Assembly: GCA_964478735.1 (NCBI GenBank)
Contig: CAYZJB010000029.1
Span: 1 to 49,394 of the forward strand
Reading direction: 5' to 3'
DNA from: CAYZJB01 sp964478735
GTDB taxonomy: Bacteria > CLD3 > SB21
DNA: 49,394 nt
Below the pieces are notes generated by a model. It did not search any database. It had not been told where the DNA came from and saw nothing but the letters and a program-made list of their open reading frames with translations. Numbering within the stretch: position 1 is the stretch's first letter; each line of letters starts with the position of its first letter. This document shows, one piece after another, positions 31,918 to 43,403 of the stretch. A program made the position numbers and the translations under genes.

Positions 31918-33536
31918 CAGGATCTCCGTTTGATCACGCGCGCCCAGACTCGCTCCACGACGGAAAAGTCTGCGCATTTGAAAATCATCGTTACAGCGAA
32001 ATAAAAAATGGCCCCGATTGTGATGCCGCCCCCGACACGGGCGAGCGCGATCAGCCGGTAGGACGACTCCGCCATCCACCCAAAACGGTCCCACGCGGCG
32101 AGAAATCCGACCACGACGGCGCCCATGGCCAGCGCACACAAACCGAGCTTGATCGAATTGACGGCCGCGGCCCGGATGTCGAATTCCGGTACCTTCCGTT
32201 TCAAACCAACGACGAACAGCGTGATCTGAATCAAAAACGCCGCCAGCAAGCCGATGGAAAAGGCCGTCGCACCGAACCGAGCCGCCAGTACGTAACACAA
32301 CGCGAGATTGAACACAGTCCCGATCAGTCGGAACCAGAACGGTGTCCACGTGTCCTTGACGGCGTAATACGCGCGGGCAAATAAATACCAGAGACTTTCG
32401 AGCGGAACGACGAGTGCAAAAACGGCGAGCGCCATGCCCGTCATCGCGATCCCCTCGGCACCGAATTTACCACCGCCCAGAACGAGCGCGATGATGTCAA
32501 AAGACAGAATCGACATCCCGAACCCCGCCGGCAGCGTCAGAAACAAAATCTGACGTAATGAATTCTGTACGTTGTAATTGAAATTGGCATAATTGCGGCG
32601 GCTGGCATTTTCCGACAGGTATGGAAAAATCGCCGTTACGAACGAGATGCCGAAGACGCTGACGGGAAAACTTTCGAAGTCCAGCGCGTAGGCAAAGGCG
32701 GAGTAACTTCCTTCCGGCATGTCGACGGACATGCGCTGATACGCAAGAAATACAAAACGCAACAGTCCCATGTTGAGGATGCTGGGGAGCGCGAGCAGCA
32801 TAATGCGCCGTACGCCGTCGCGGTCCCAGTCCAACGTCCAGGAAAACCGGAAATCCGTTTGACGTACGTCCAGCCAGTTGACCCACACGACCATCAGGGC
32901 GCCGACCACGGCGCCGCACGGCGCGGAATAGATGCCCAGTGGTTCATGAAAAAGCATGACCCCGAGGATGATCGACGGATTGTACACGACGAGCGCGAGT
33001 CCGTACGCCATAAAATGTTTATGCGTCTGGAGGATCCCGCTGTGAATTTTACTCAGGGCAAACGCGATCTGCGAAACTAGAAAAATTCGCGCGATGAGGA
33101 CGACCGTTTCCCGCTGCTCGCCCGGCATATCCGCGCCGAGCCACACGGACGTAATCACGGGCATGAAAACGCCGACGGCCAGACAGAGTCCGATAAAAAC
33201 CGCGAGCGTGACCGTCATAAACGAGCTCGCCATACGATTGGCCGCATCCGTTCCCTTCTGGGCAAGATATTCTGAAAAGATCGGAATGAAGGACGACGAC
33301 GTCACGCCCATAATGAGGACGGTCTGCATCGCATCCGGGATGCCGATGCCGTAGTTGTACAGATCCATCTCCAGACTGGCGCCGAAGTAATGGGCCATCA
33401 CCTTGTTGCGTACCAGACCCAGGACCGTACTCAACAGCGTGGCGAGCGTGACAAAAAAAGCCGCGACGCCGGCCTGTTGGGAACGGAAGACGCGTGAGAC
33501 AAGAGACGGTGAGGGTGCGGAGGAGACGTCGGTCAT
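31917..33536 (-). CDS. murJ: Lipid II flippase MurJ
   Basis: Moves undecaprenyl-linked peptidoglycan precursor across the inner membrane. The 539-residue protein has about 14 helices and typical MVF-family segments: LLSTVLGLVRNKVMAHYFGAS near the start, SSSFIPIFSEYLAQKG, FALSKIHSGILQTHKHFMAYGL and the late YAVKDTWTPFWFRLIGTVFNLAL. The start is coupled to the LON-domain gene by a four-base overlap, and its stop shares a base with the regulator that follows, so wall-precursor flipping and a sigma-54 regulator are translated from one message. Confidence 0.95.
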   Translation of the reverse strand: MTDVSSAPSPSLVSRVFRSQQAGVAAFFVTLATLLSTVLGLVRNKVMAHYFGASLEMDLYNYGIGIPDAMQTVLIMGVTSSSFIPIFSEYLAQKGTDAANRMASSFMTVTLAVFIGLCLAVGVFMPVITSVWLGADMPGEQRETVVLIARIFLVSQIAFALSKIHSGILQTHKHFMAYGLALVVYNPSIILGVMLFHEPLGIYSAPCGAVVGALMVVWVNWLDVRQTDFRFSWTLDWDRDGVRRIMLLALPSILNMGLLRFVFLAYQRMSVDMPEGSYSAFAYALDFESFPVSVFGISFVTAIFPYLSENASRRNYANFNYNVQNSLRQILFLTLPAGFGMSILSFDIIALVLGGGKFGAEGIAMTGMALAVFALVVPLESLWYLFARAYYAVKDTWTPFWFRLIGTVFNLALCYVLAARFGATAFSIGLLAAFLIQITLFVVGLKRKVPEFDIRAAAVNSIKLGLCALAMGAVVVGFLAAWDRFGWMAESSYRLIALARVGGGITIGAIFYFAVTMIFKCADFSVVERVWARVIKRRS

Positions 33537-34183
33537 TCGTTGAGCCGGCGGTTGTGGAGATGCCCGTTGCCGCTGATGATGCTTTCGATTTCTTTGGTCG
33601 TTTGCAATCGTTCGAGCAATTGCTTGAGTGCGCTGCCCGCTTTACGCAATCGTTCCTCCGTGGACGTCATTTCGAGGAACGCCTGCTTCTCCGGCAGCGT
33701 GAACCCGGCGCCGCCTGCAATGATGAAGGACAGCTCTTTAGGAGTAAGCTCCTCGAATGATCCGATGCCTTTTTCGCGTCCGGACAACCGAAGGGCTTCT
33801 TTGAACAAGGAGACGGCATCCGATTGTACCGTCGCCAACGTCGGCGCTTCGTCATCGTCAAAATAGTCGATGTCGGCCGTCAGATACGGTTTTTCATTCC
33901 GGATTTTGACGATCCGGAAGCGGCGCGCACCCAGCGTCAGTAAGTCCATGCGGCCGTCGTCGTACGAGCGAAGGACTTTCGTAATCTGCGCCGTACATCC
34001 GATCTGAAAAAAATCCTCCCCGGCATAGTACACGACGCCGAACTCATGATTGGCTTCAAGGCACTCCCGGATCATCTGCTTGTAGCGTTCTTCAAAAATA
34101 TGCAAGGGCAACGGCATGCCCGGAAAGAGCACAACGCCCAGCGGAAAAATGGGAATCTTCGATTTAACGCGTGAGTCGTTCAA
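33533..34183 (-). CDS. LON N-terminal substrate-binding domain protein
   Basis: A 216-residue stand-alone LON-SB (PUA-like) protein: KIPIFPLGVVLFPGMPLPLHIFEERYKQMIRECLEANHEFGVVYY is the hallmark. There is no ATPase or protease domain. Stand-alone LON domains occur widely but their role is unclear; substrate recognition or adaptor activity is suspected. I choose the TTG at 34183, preceded by GAGGAAAG and just ahead of the conserved IPIFPLG, over frames beginning deep inside aroB. It overlaps aroB by about 20 bases and murJ by four. Confidence 0.88.
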   Translation of the reverse strand: MNDSRVKSKIPIFPLGVVLFPGMPLPLHIFEERYKQMIRECLEANHEFGVVYYAGEDFFQIGCTAQITKVLRSYDDGRMDLLTLGARRFRIVKIRNEKPYLTADIDYFDDDEAPTLATVQSDAVSLFKEALRLSGREKGIGSFEELTPKELSFIIAGGAGFTLPEKQAFLEMTSTEERLRKAGSALKQLLERLQTTKEIESIISGNGHLHNRRLNE

Positions 34184-35252
34184 GACTTTCCTCAAAGGCC
34201 GACCGGACAGAGTCGGCGTGAACGTCGGAGGCAATATAGGCTTTTCCGATGTTTTCCAAAAGAACGAACCGTATCCGGCCGCCGTCGGCTTTTTTGTCCC
34301 GCGTCATGGCCGACCAGAGGAGATTGAAATCCAGTCCTTTGAGGAAAGCCATCACGTCATCGCGTTGTAAAAATTCGTCGGCAAGCGATCGAACGGCCTT
34401 CGTCACGCGGTTGACCTCGTCGTCGCCGATCTTTCCTTCGCGGGCGGATAAAACGGCGGCGAACACCATGCCGGCGTATACGGCCTCGCCGTGCGAAAAC
34501 AACCGGTACTGTGACAGGCTTTCCAGAGCATGTCCCATGGTGTGGCCGAAGTTCAAAATCCGCCGCAGACCCGTCTCGTGTTCGTCCGCTTCGACGACCG
34601 CTTTTTTGGTGCGGCACGATTGTTTGACCGCGTATTCGACGATGCGTCCGTCGCGCGTCAGCAGCGCATCGATGCTGGACTCGCACCATTCAAAAAACGC
34701 CGGATCGGCAATCAGACCGTATTTGACTACTTCCGCAAGACCGGAAATGTATTCCCGTGTCGAAAGTGTACGCAGAAAATCGCGACACACACACACCTGT
34801 TGAGGCGGCCAGATGGCGCCCAGCATGTTTTTTCCCAGCTCGTGGTTGAGGCCGACCTTGCCTCCGATCGCGCTGTCGACCATGGCGAGCAGTGTGGTCG
34901 GTACCTGAATGACGGGGATGCCGCGCATGTACGTCGACGCGACGAAACCGCATAAATCGCCGACGACGCCGCCGCCGATGGCCACCAGAACGCTTTGCCG
35001 ATCCGCACCGTGCAGGATCAGCTGCGTGACGATACGCTCGTATTCGTGCAGGCCTTTCGATGTCTCCGAATCCGGGACGTCGATGACGGGTGCGAGATTG
35101 CCGAACCACTGCTCGTATAATTTATGGACCGTGGAGTTGGTGACGAAAAAGGCCGATTCGACGGTGCGCAGATGTTTGGCGAGAATTTCGAGGGAAGGAA
35201 AGAATGTCACGGGATATCCGCGACGGTCGGAGGAGATCAGAAGACTATCCAT
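34164..35252 (-). CDS. aroB: 3-dehydroquinate synthase
   Basis: Second step of the shikimate pathway: DAHP to 3-dehydroquinate, NAD- and metal-dependent. The 362-residue protein has the glycine-rich NAD site in VAIGGGVVGDLCGFVAS, the conserved TTLLAMVDSAIGGKVGLNHELGKNMLGAIWPP, and the metal-binding stretch RRILNFGHTMGHALE. The start is coupled to coaBC (eight-base overlap) and the 3' end overlaps the LON gene. No other aro genes lie in the window. Confidence 0.96.
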   Translation of the reverse strand: MDSLLISSDRRGYPVTFFPSLEILAKHLRTVESAFFVTNSTVHKLYEQWFGNLAPVIDVPDSETSKGLHEYERIVTQLILHGADRQSVLVAIGGGVVGDLCGFVASTYMRGIPVIQVPTTLLAMVDSAIGGKVGLNHELGKNMLGAIWPPQQVCVCRDFLRTLSTREYISGLAEVVKYGLIADPAFFEWCESSIDALLTRDGRIVEYAVKQSCRTKKAVVEADEHETGLRRILNFGHTMGHALESLSQYRLFSHGEAVYAGMVFAAVLSAREGKIGDDEVNRVTKAVRSLADEFLQRDDVMAFLKGLDFNLLWSAMTRDKKADGGRIRFVLLENIGKAYIASDVHADSVRSAFEESLERLTR

Positions 35253-36450
35253 TTTCCAACAGCAATACCGCGGCCCGTTCCAGAATCTGCCGGGCCACGT
35301 CGTCCTTTGGAAGCAGGGGAAGATCGGTGACTTTTTTACGTTCGACGAACGATACGATATTGGTATCCGTGTGGAAGCCTGCGCCTTCGCGGCAGGGATT
35401 GTTGACGACGATAAAATCGAGGTTCTTTTCGACCAGTTTCTGGCGTGCGTGTTCGATTTCTTTTTCGGTTTCGAGCGCGAACCCGACGACGATCCGGTTG
35501 CCTTTTTTACCGCCCAGGGATCCGAGAATGTCCACCGTCGGCTTCAGGTCGAGGCGAAGAGAATGTCCACTCTTTTTGATTTTATGAACGGCGGCCGAAG
35601 AGGGCATGAAATCGGCAACGGCAGCCGTCATCACGAGGACGTCGTGTTCCGGGAACAGTTTTTCGGTCACGGCGGCCATTTCCTGTGCCGTGGTGACGTG
35701 ATGGCACGTGACGTCGAAGGGTTCGGGCAGGGACGTCGGGCCCGAGATCAATGTAACGTGCGCGCCCATCAGGACGGCCTGTCGCGCGACGGCGAAGCCC
35801 ATGCGCCCGCTCGACGCGTTGGTGATGTAGCGAACGGGATCGAGCGCTTCATGCGTCGGTCCGGCGGTGACAAGAACGCGCTTGCCCGACAGCTCCTCCG
35901 ACCGAAAAAGGATGCGATCGACGTGCCAGCAGATTTTGGACAATTCCGCGAGGCGTCCCGTGCCTTCGTATCCTTCGGCGAGATAGCCGAATTCCGGATC
36001 GATTATTTCAATTTTGTTCGACTTGAGTTCTTTGACGTTCCGCTGAACAAACGGACTGGCCCACATCTGATCGTTCATCGCCGGGGCGACGAGGATCGGC
36101 GCGGGGCACGCCATGGCGACCGTCGAAAGAATATCATCGGCGATTCCGTTGGCAATTTTACCGATGACATTGGCCGTCGCGGGAGCGATGAGAAAAATAT
36201 CGGGCCATCGCGCGATTTCGATATGATGCGTACCGGAGATCGACGTATCGTAGGCGGGAAATGTTTCCGTGGTGACGTGCTGCTGCGACAGGGTTTCAAA
36301 CGTGAGCGGTGTGACAAATTCACATGCCGATCGTGTCATGATCACACGGACCTCGGCACCCTGCTTGATGAAATGGCGGACCAGTTCGCACGCTTTGTAG
36401 GCGGCAATCCCGCCCGAGACACCCAGGAGTATTTTTTTTCCGGCGTACAT
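35245..36450 (-). CDS. coaBC: Bifunctional phosphopantothenoylcysteine decarboxylase / synthase
   Basis: Coenzyme A synthesis: ligates cysteine to 4'-phosphopantothenate and decarboxylates the product. The FMN-binding CoaC half covers residues 1-190: LGVSGGIAAYKACELVR, the active-site His in GTHHIEIARWPD, and VAPAMNDQMW. The CoaB half follows with VLVTAGPTHEALDPVRYITNASSGRMGFAVA and late KKGNRIVVGFALETE. In CoaC enzymes the loop ACGxxGxGxMAE carries a catalytic Cys; here it reads LAEGYEGTGRLAE, with Glu at that position. Length (401) and layout are otherwise standard. Confidence 0.93.
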   Translation of the reverse strand: MYAGKKILLGVSGGIAAYKACELVRHFIKQGAEVRVIMTRSACEFVTPLTFETLSQQHVTTETFPAYDTSISGTHHIEIARWPDIFLIAPATANVIGKIANGIADDILSTVAMACPAPILVAPAMNDQMWASPFVQRNVKELKSNKIEIIDPEFGYLAEGYEGTGRLAELSKICWHVDRILFRSEELSGKRVLVTAGPTHEALDPVRYITNASSGRMGFAVARQAVLMGAHVTLISGPTSLPEPFDVTCHHVTTAQEMAAVTEKLFPEHDVLVMTAAVADFMPSSAAVHKIKKSGHSLRLDLKPTVDILGSLGGKKGNRIVVGFALETEKEIEHARQKLVEKNLDFIVVNNPCREGAGFHTDTNIVSFVERKKVTDLPLLPKDDVARQILERAAVLLLENG

Positions 36451-36479
36451 TCAGTTTTTTTATTCGGTCGTTTTGGCCC

Positions 36480-36558
36480 CTCGACACTTCTGAGCCACAG
36501 GCACATCCGCCTGCGGCGGAGACTGCGCTCAGTGCTCGCAAGCAGCTCAGCGACCGGT
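36480..36558. repeat. Palindromic repeat, ggtcgctgagc...tgtcgaggg type (minus orientation)
   Basis: Read on the minus strand it gives ggtcgctgagctgcttgcga, gcactgagcgca, an insertion with an internal ccgcc/ggcgg hairpin, and cagaagtgtcgagggg. It shares the first, second and last blocks with the element at 11608-11671. It lies upstream of coaBC and downstream of the rpoZ terminator. Confidence 0.65.
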
Positions 36559-36561
36559 GTA

Positions 36562-36610
36562 AAATAAAAAATTCCAAACGACCGATGAAATACCGATGGT
36601 TTGGAATTTT
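36562..36610 (-). terminator. Rho-independent terminator after rpoZ
   Basis: On the minus strand the arms at 36599-36610 and 36568-36579 (aaaattccaaac and its complement) form a 12-bp stem around a 19-base loop, followed directly by a T-rich run (complement of aaaataaaaa). It lies about 20 bases past the rpoZ stop. A second small hairpin (gtcgaaaa/ttttcgac, 36623-36642) overlaps the stop codon itself. Confidence 0.75.
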
Positions 36611-36630
36611 ATTTCTAATATTGTCGAAAA

Positions 36631-36900
36631 TTATTTTTCGACGTATTCGACTTTCAGTTTGCCTTCGATCAATTCCGTCAATGCCGTTTCCACCGGTTTC
36701 GGCAATTTGTCGATGTCGACCAGATCGTCGAGGTTGATCTTGTCGTTTTCCTCGCCCTCTTCTCCTTCCATGATCGTGCGGACATGGATCATTTGCTCGT
36801 CATTGATCTGGCGAGCGCGTCGCGCGGCCGCAATGACCGCTTCGTAAACGTTTTGAACTTTTCCTTCTAACTTCTCGAAAGGAAATGCCTTAACAGCCAT
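36631..36900 (-). CDS. rpoZ: RNA polymerase omega subunit
   Basis: An 89-residue RpoZ/Rpb6-like subunit that helps assemble the beta' subunit. The conserved core is VYEAVIAAARRARQINDEQ, and the C-terminus has KPVETALTELIEGKLKVEY, a pattern common in Bacteroidetes-like omega proteins. ATG 36900 has AAGGA upstream. It has its own promoter (36951-36979) and terminator (36562-36610), so it appears monocistronic, unlike its usual operon with gmk; here gmk lies 12 kb away. Confidence 0.93.
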   Translation of the reverse strand: MAVKAFPFEKLEGKVQNVYEAVIAAARRARQINDEQMIHVRTIMEGEEGEENDKINLDDLVDIDKLPKPVETALTELIEGKLKVEYVEK

Positions 36901-36950
36901 GTCGAAATTCCTTTTCTATATAAAACAAAGACTTACATCCAAGGGCACGC

Positions 36951-36979
36951 AATATATGGGCAATTCAGAAGCATGTCAA
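36951..36979 (-). promoter_or_regulatory. Sigma-70 promoter for rpoZ
   Basis: Minus strand: TTGACA (36979-36974) and TATATT (36956-36951) with exactly 17 bases between. The -10 lies 50 bases upstream of the rpoZ ATG. Confidence 0.8.
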
Positions 36980-36992
36980 TAATATTTTCAAA

Positions 36993-39833
<2,841 letters not shown>

Positions 39834-39867
39834 CTCGTGGGTTATCGTGAAGTCGTTCGGCGGGTCA

Positions 39868-40908
39868 TCAGTTCCTGGTGCCTACGACAATTTGTCCCGA
39901 TCCGGACGGTTTGATCCGGGCCAGGGAGTTTTCAAATGAGGCGATTAAATCCGCTTCGGAACGGATCCAATCGTGCGTCAGTCCGACCACGACGATACTC
40001 GCGGTCAATTGGATCGGTTGGGACGGATCGACTCGGGCTCCCGTCGGCACCAGATCTTCGTAGATCGGGAACGGGTAATGCCGGATCGCTTCCTGAATCA
40101 AATTGGCCGTGTACACGCTATTTTCCTCCGACGTGTGCGTCAGAATGATGCAAAATTTTCCGCCGTCAAATCGGGTGACGACGTCGGAATTGCGGACGCG
40201 GTTGACCAGCAGGCTTGCGAATTCCTTCAGGATCACGTCGCCCTGTTTCGTGCCGTAACGTGTATTGATTTCCGTGAAATTGTCAATGTCAATGATCATG
40301 GCCGAACTGGAGTGTTTGTATCGCTTGACGGCGCTGATTTCCTTCGAAATACGGGTATGAAAATATTTGCGATTGAACAACGAGGTCAACGGATCGGTGA
40401 TGGTCAGCGTACTCAGGTGTTCGTTTTTTTCGGCCAGGCGGTTGTTGATCTGCTTGAGTTCGTCGTTGGAACTGGCCAGTTCTTCTTTCAATCGCGCCAG
40501 TTTTTCGACCTCTGTCTTAAGGTGGTCATACAGGCGTTTGTTACGAAGTAACGCTTTGACTTTGATGGCCAGTTCCTGCGGATCGTAGGGCTGGATGACG
40601 TAGTCGTCGCCGCCTTTTTCGAAGCCTTTGACCTGATCGATGAAGGTTTTCACGTTGGCCGTCACGAAGACGATGGGGGTGTGGGCATCGAACGCCCGAA
40701 TGGTTTCGCACACTTCGAATCCGTCGATGCCGGGCAGGCGAACGTCGAGCAGCACGATGTCGGGTCTGTTCCGTTTAACGACGTCGAGCGTCTCGGCGGC
40801 ATTGTGGGCCTCGAGGAATTCGTATTCGTCGCGCTGCAGCGTTTTCCGCAGGGAATACCGCTGGGTCTCGTTGTCGTCGACAATGAGGATCTTAAATTCG
40901 GCCGGCAT
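39868..40908 (-). CDS. Receiver plus degenerate GGDEF-domain regulator
   Basis: A 346-residue PleD-like protein. The receiver domain (1-125) has DD at 11-12 and Asp55 (IVLLDVRLPG), but the usual Lys of the KP motif is Gln (VIQPYDP, position 106). A coiled linker (130-168) leads to a GGDEF-fold domain (169-346) with DPLTSLFNRKYF and IDIDNFTEINTRYG. The signature itself reads RFDGGKF (246-252), not RYGGDEF, so diguanylate cyclase activity is unlikely; it may bind GTP or c-di-GMP, or act as a structural module. It follows the hybrid kinase by eight bases. Confidence 0.9.
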   Translation of the reverse strand: MPAEFKILIVDDNETQRYSLRKTLQRDEYEFLEAHNAAETLDVVKRNRPDIVLLDVRLPGIDGFEVCETIRAFDAHTPIVFVTANVKTFIDQVKGFEKGGDDYVIQPYDPQELAIKVKALLRNKRLYDHLKTEVEKLARLKEELASSNDELKQINNRLAEKNEHLSTLTITDPLTSLFNRKYFHTRISKEISAVKRYKHSSSAMIIDIDNFTEINTRYGTKQGDVILKEFASLLVNRVRNSDVVTRFDGGKFCIILTHTSEENSVYTANLIQEAIRHYPFPIYEDLVPTGARVDPSQPIQLTASIVVVGLTHDWIRSEADLIASFENSLARIKPSGSGQIVVGTRN

Positions 40909-40916
40909 GGGGTCGT

Positions 40917-43004
40917 CTAATTCTGGCGGGTGCCTAAAATACGATGAATTTCTTGTAACAGGCTCTCGCGGGAGAACATGGTTTTTTGAAACACGTGATA
41001 ATTTTCACCGGACAGTTTTTTCTGATCGTCGCGGGTCAGCAGTTTGCCCGTCAGGATGAGGACCGGCGTCGATTCCGTCGAGTCTTTTTCCTGCAGGCTG
41101 CGCAGGACGGCAAACCCGTCCGTCTGCGGCATCATGAGGTCGAGGATGATCAGGTCGTAATGTTTTTTCGCAGCCAGCCGGATGGCCATGTCGCCGCTGG
41201 TGGCGACTTCGGAAAGGAAGTCGTCCGATTCGAGAATTTCCTCGACCAGTTCCGCCTGCGACAAGTCGTCATCGACGACTAAAATTTTTTTCAATCCTTT
41301 TTCAGTGCTCAGCTTGGTCAGGCGTTTGACCAGCATGTCCTGCTGGACGGGTTTGACCATATAATCCGACGCGCCGAGGCTGAAACCGAGTTTGCGGTTG
41401 TCCATCATCGAGATGATGACGACGGGAATGTCCTTGGTCGCTTCATTTTTTTTAAGTGACTGTAACACTTCCCATCCGTCTTTCTGTGGAAGCATGATAT
41501 CGAGTGTGATCAGGGCGGGTTTGAGCCGTTCGGCCGCCTGAAGCCCCGTAATCCCGTCCCGTACGGCCACGACCTGGGTGGTCTCGCTTTCGAGGGCCTT
41601 TTTCATGATATAGACGGCCTCGCGATCGTCTTCGATGACGAGAATCAAGTTCTTTCGTGGATCGATCGTCACGGATTCCGGGAAATCCCATTCGTCATCA
41701 CGGGGTTCATCGGGCGTTGTTTCCACGACGGGCGCGTGCGCTTTCGTATCGCCGATCCGCTGTGCGGGCAGGGCAAAGGAAAACCGCGAACCTTTGCCGG
41801 GCTCGCTTTCGACCCAGATGCGTCCGCCCAGCAGTTCCACCAGCTTTTTGGTCAGGGCCAGTCCGAGTCCTGTACCGCCGTACTTACGGGTTGCCGTCCC
41901 GTCAAGCTGACGAAACGGATCGAAGATCGAGTCGAAATGGCCGGCCTCGATGCCGATGCCCGTGTCCGCGACGCAAAACTCGAGCACGTCATCGAATTTC
42001 GTCCGCTTGACGCTCAACGTGACTTTGCCTTTGGGCGTAAACTTGATGGCGTTGGAGAGCAGGTTGAGCAAAATCTGTTTGAGTTTGTTTTCATCGGTGC
42101 TGTGAAAATCGATGTGGCCTTCGCGTTCGATCGCAAATTCCAGATCGGCCTCCCGCACCATCGGACGGATGGTCATTTCGATGCTGCTCAGGAAATCGCC
42201 GACGTCGTATTCGGAAACGATCAGGTCCATGCGGCCCGCTTCGATCTTCGAGATATCGAGAATGTCGTTGATCAGATGCAGCAGGCTTTTTCCTGATTTT
42301 TCGATGATCTTGATCTGTTTTTCCTGCTCCTCGGTCAGGTCGCCGTCCATGCGCGCAAGCAGGATGCTCGAGAGGGCGAGGATGGAATTGAGCGGCGTGC
42401 GCAGTTCATGGCTCATGTTGGACAAAAACTGCGACTTCAAACGATTGGCGTCCTCCGCCGTTTTCCGCATCTCTTCGATCTGACGGTACGCCTTTTCGAG
42501 TTCCGACCGCCGTTGTTCAAACTCGAATTTTTTCTTTTCGAGGTCGCGGTACGATTGTTCGACGGATTGTTCGATACGGACGCGCTCCGAGATGTCGGTC
42601 AAAATCCATATCTGTCCGACCGTCTTGCCGTGTCCGTCGATCACGGGGTCTACGCATCGATGCAAGTGCGTCAGGGTCGGGTGTTGCAGGTCGAGCCGGT
42701 CTTCGTGAAGGGCCGTCGATTTCGTCAACGGCGTCATCCACGCGTCAGGTTTCTTGAATATCGGCGCCGTTGCCTTCAGCAGAGCCGCCGCCGGTTTGCC
42801 GGTCCATTCGGAGGCATCGATGGCGAATATTTTTTCGAAACGGGAATTGCAGAAAGCGGTGTTGTTCTTGGCGTCGATGATCCAGACGGCATCGGACAGG
42901 GCGTGGAATGCGCCGTCGTAAGCGAATGCCGGACGTGCGGTCGATTTCTTCCTCGCCGTTCTTTGCATCGTTCGGCGGGTGCGGGAACGCGGCGATTGGG
43001 CCAT
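40917..43004 (-). CDS. Hybrid sensor histidine kinase with two receiver domains
   Basis: A 695-residue cytoplasmic kinase with no membrane segment. A PAS domain (about 28-140) and a coiled coil (150-190) lead into HisKA, with the phospho-His in SNMSHELRTPLNSI (His199). The HATPase has N box KLKQILLNLLSNAIKFT, G1 ADTGIGI and G2 GGTGLGLAL. Two receivers follow: Asp502 in LITLDIMLPQKDGW and Asp622 in LIILDLMMPQTDGF. The signal is presumably internal (PAS ligand or flavin). The next gene is the GGDEF-like receiver protein, a likely partner; gcvH is three bases upstream. Confidence 0.95.
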   Translation of the reverse strand: MAQSPRSRTRRTMQRTARKKSTARPAFAYDGAFHALSDAVWIIDAKNNTAFCNSRFEKIFAIDASEWTGKPAAALLKATAPIFKKPDAWMTPLTKSTALHEDRLDLQHPTLTHLHRCVDPVIDGHGKTVGQIWILTDISERVRIEQSVEQSYRDLEKKKFEFEQRRSELEKAYRQIEEMRKTAEDANRLKSQFLSNMSHELRTPLNSILALSSILLARMDGDLTEEQEKQIKIIEKSGKSLLHLINDILDISKIEAGRMDLIVSEYDVGDFLSSIEMTIRPMVREADLEFAIEREGHIDFHSTDENKLKQILLNLLSNAIKFTPKGKVTLSVKRTKFDDVLEFCVADTGIGIEAGHFDSIFDPFRQLDGTATRKYGGTGLGLALTKKLVELLGGRIWVESEPGKGSRFSFALPAQRIGDTKAHAPVVETTPDEPRDDEWDFPESVTIDPRKNLILVIEDDREAVYIMKKALESETTQVVAVRDGITGLQAAERLKPALITLDIMLPQKDGWEVLQSLKKNEATKDIPVVIISMMDNRKLGFSLGASDYMVKPVQQDMLVKRLTKLSTEKGLKKILVVDDDLSQAELVEEILESDDFLSEVATSGDMAIRLAAKKHYDLIILDLMMPQTDGFAVLRSLQEKDSTESTPVLILTGKLLTRDDQKKLSGENYHVFQKTMFSRESLLQEIHRILGTRQN

Positions 43005-43007
43005 GGG

Positions 43008-43385
43008 TTACTGACCGATCTTGCTCTTGTACTGACCTGCTTTCAAAAGGCCTTCGGTTGACGGCGATTTCATTTTGAGTTTAATGATCCAGCCTTTTCC
43101 GTACGGATCGGAATTGATGACCTCGGCCTTGTCCTGAAGGCTTTCATTGATTGCCGTTACGACGCCGGCCACCGGCGTGTAGAGATCGCTGACGGTTTTG
43201 ACGGCTTCGATGGAACCGAACGGCTGTCCGGCGTCCAGGCTTTTTCCGACCGCCGGCAGTTCGACAAATATAATGTCGCCCAGTTCCGACTGGGCGTAAT
43301 CGGTAATGCCGATCGTGGCTTCATCATTTTTGATGGACAACCACTCATGGGATTCCGTATAGAAGAGATCGTCGGGAAATGTCAT
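43008..43385 (-). CDS. gcvH: Glycine cleavage system H protein
   Basis: Lipoyl carrier that shuttles the aminomethyl group between P and T proteins. The 125-residue protein has YTESHEWLSIKNDEATIGITDYAQSELGDIIFVELPAVG and the lipoylation site GSIEAVKTVSDLYTPVAG (Lys63). It is 18 bases after the TPR gene and three before the hybrid kinase. Confidence 0.97.
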   Translation of the reverse strand: MTFPDDLFYTESHEWLSIKNDEATIGITDYAQSELGDIIFVELPAVGKSLDAGQPFGSIEAVKTVSDLYTPVAGVVTAINESLQDKAEVINSDPYGKGWIIKLKMKSPSTEGLLKAGQYKSKIGQ

Positions 43386-43403
43386 GAACGTTACTCCTGT
43401 AGG

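Noticed and set aside
30541..32349. A 602-codon version of the NtrC-like regulator reaching far into murJ
   Set aside because: The extra 144 residues are an out-of-frame reading of murJ; the receiver domain begins cleanly at ATG 31917.
34909..36567. A 552-codon plus-strand frame across aroB and coaBC
   Set aside because: Antisense shadow of two conserved genes; composition is Arg/Asp/Phe-rich and matches no family.
36901..36992. Glycine riboswitch near gcvP
   Set aside because: The spacer beyond gcvP holds only the rpoZ promoter, and gcvP's own upstream side is coding; no riboswitch-like conserved stems were seen.
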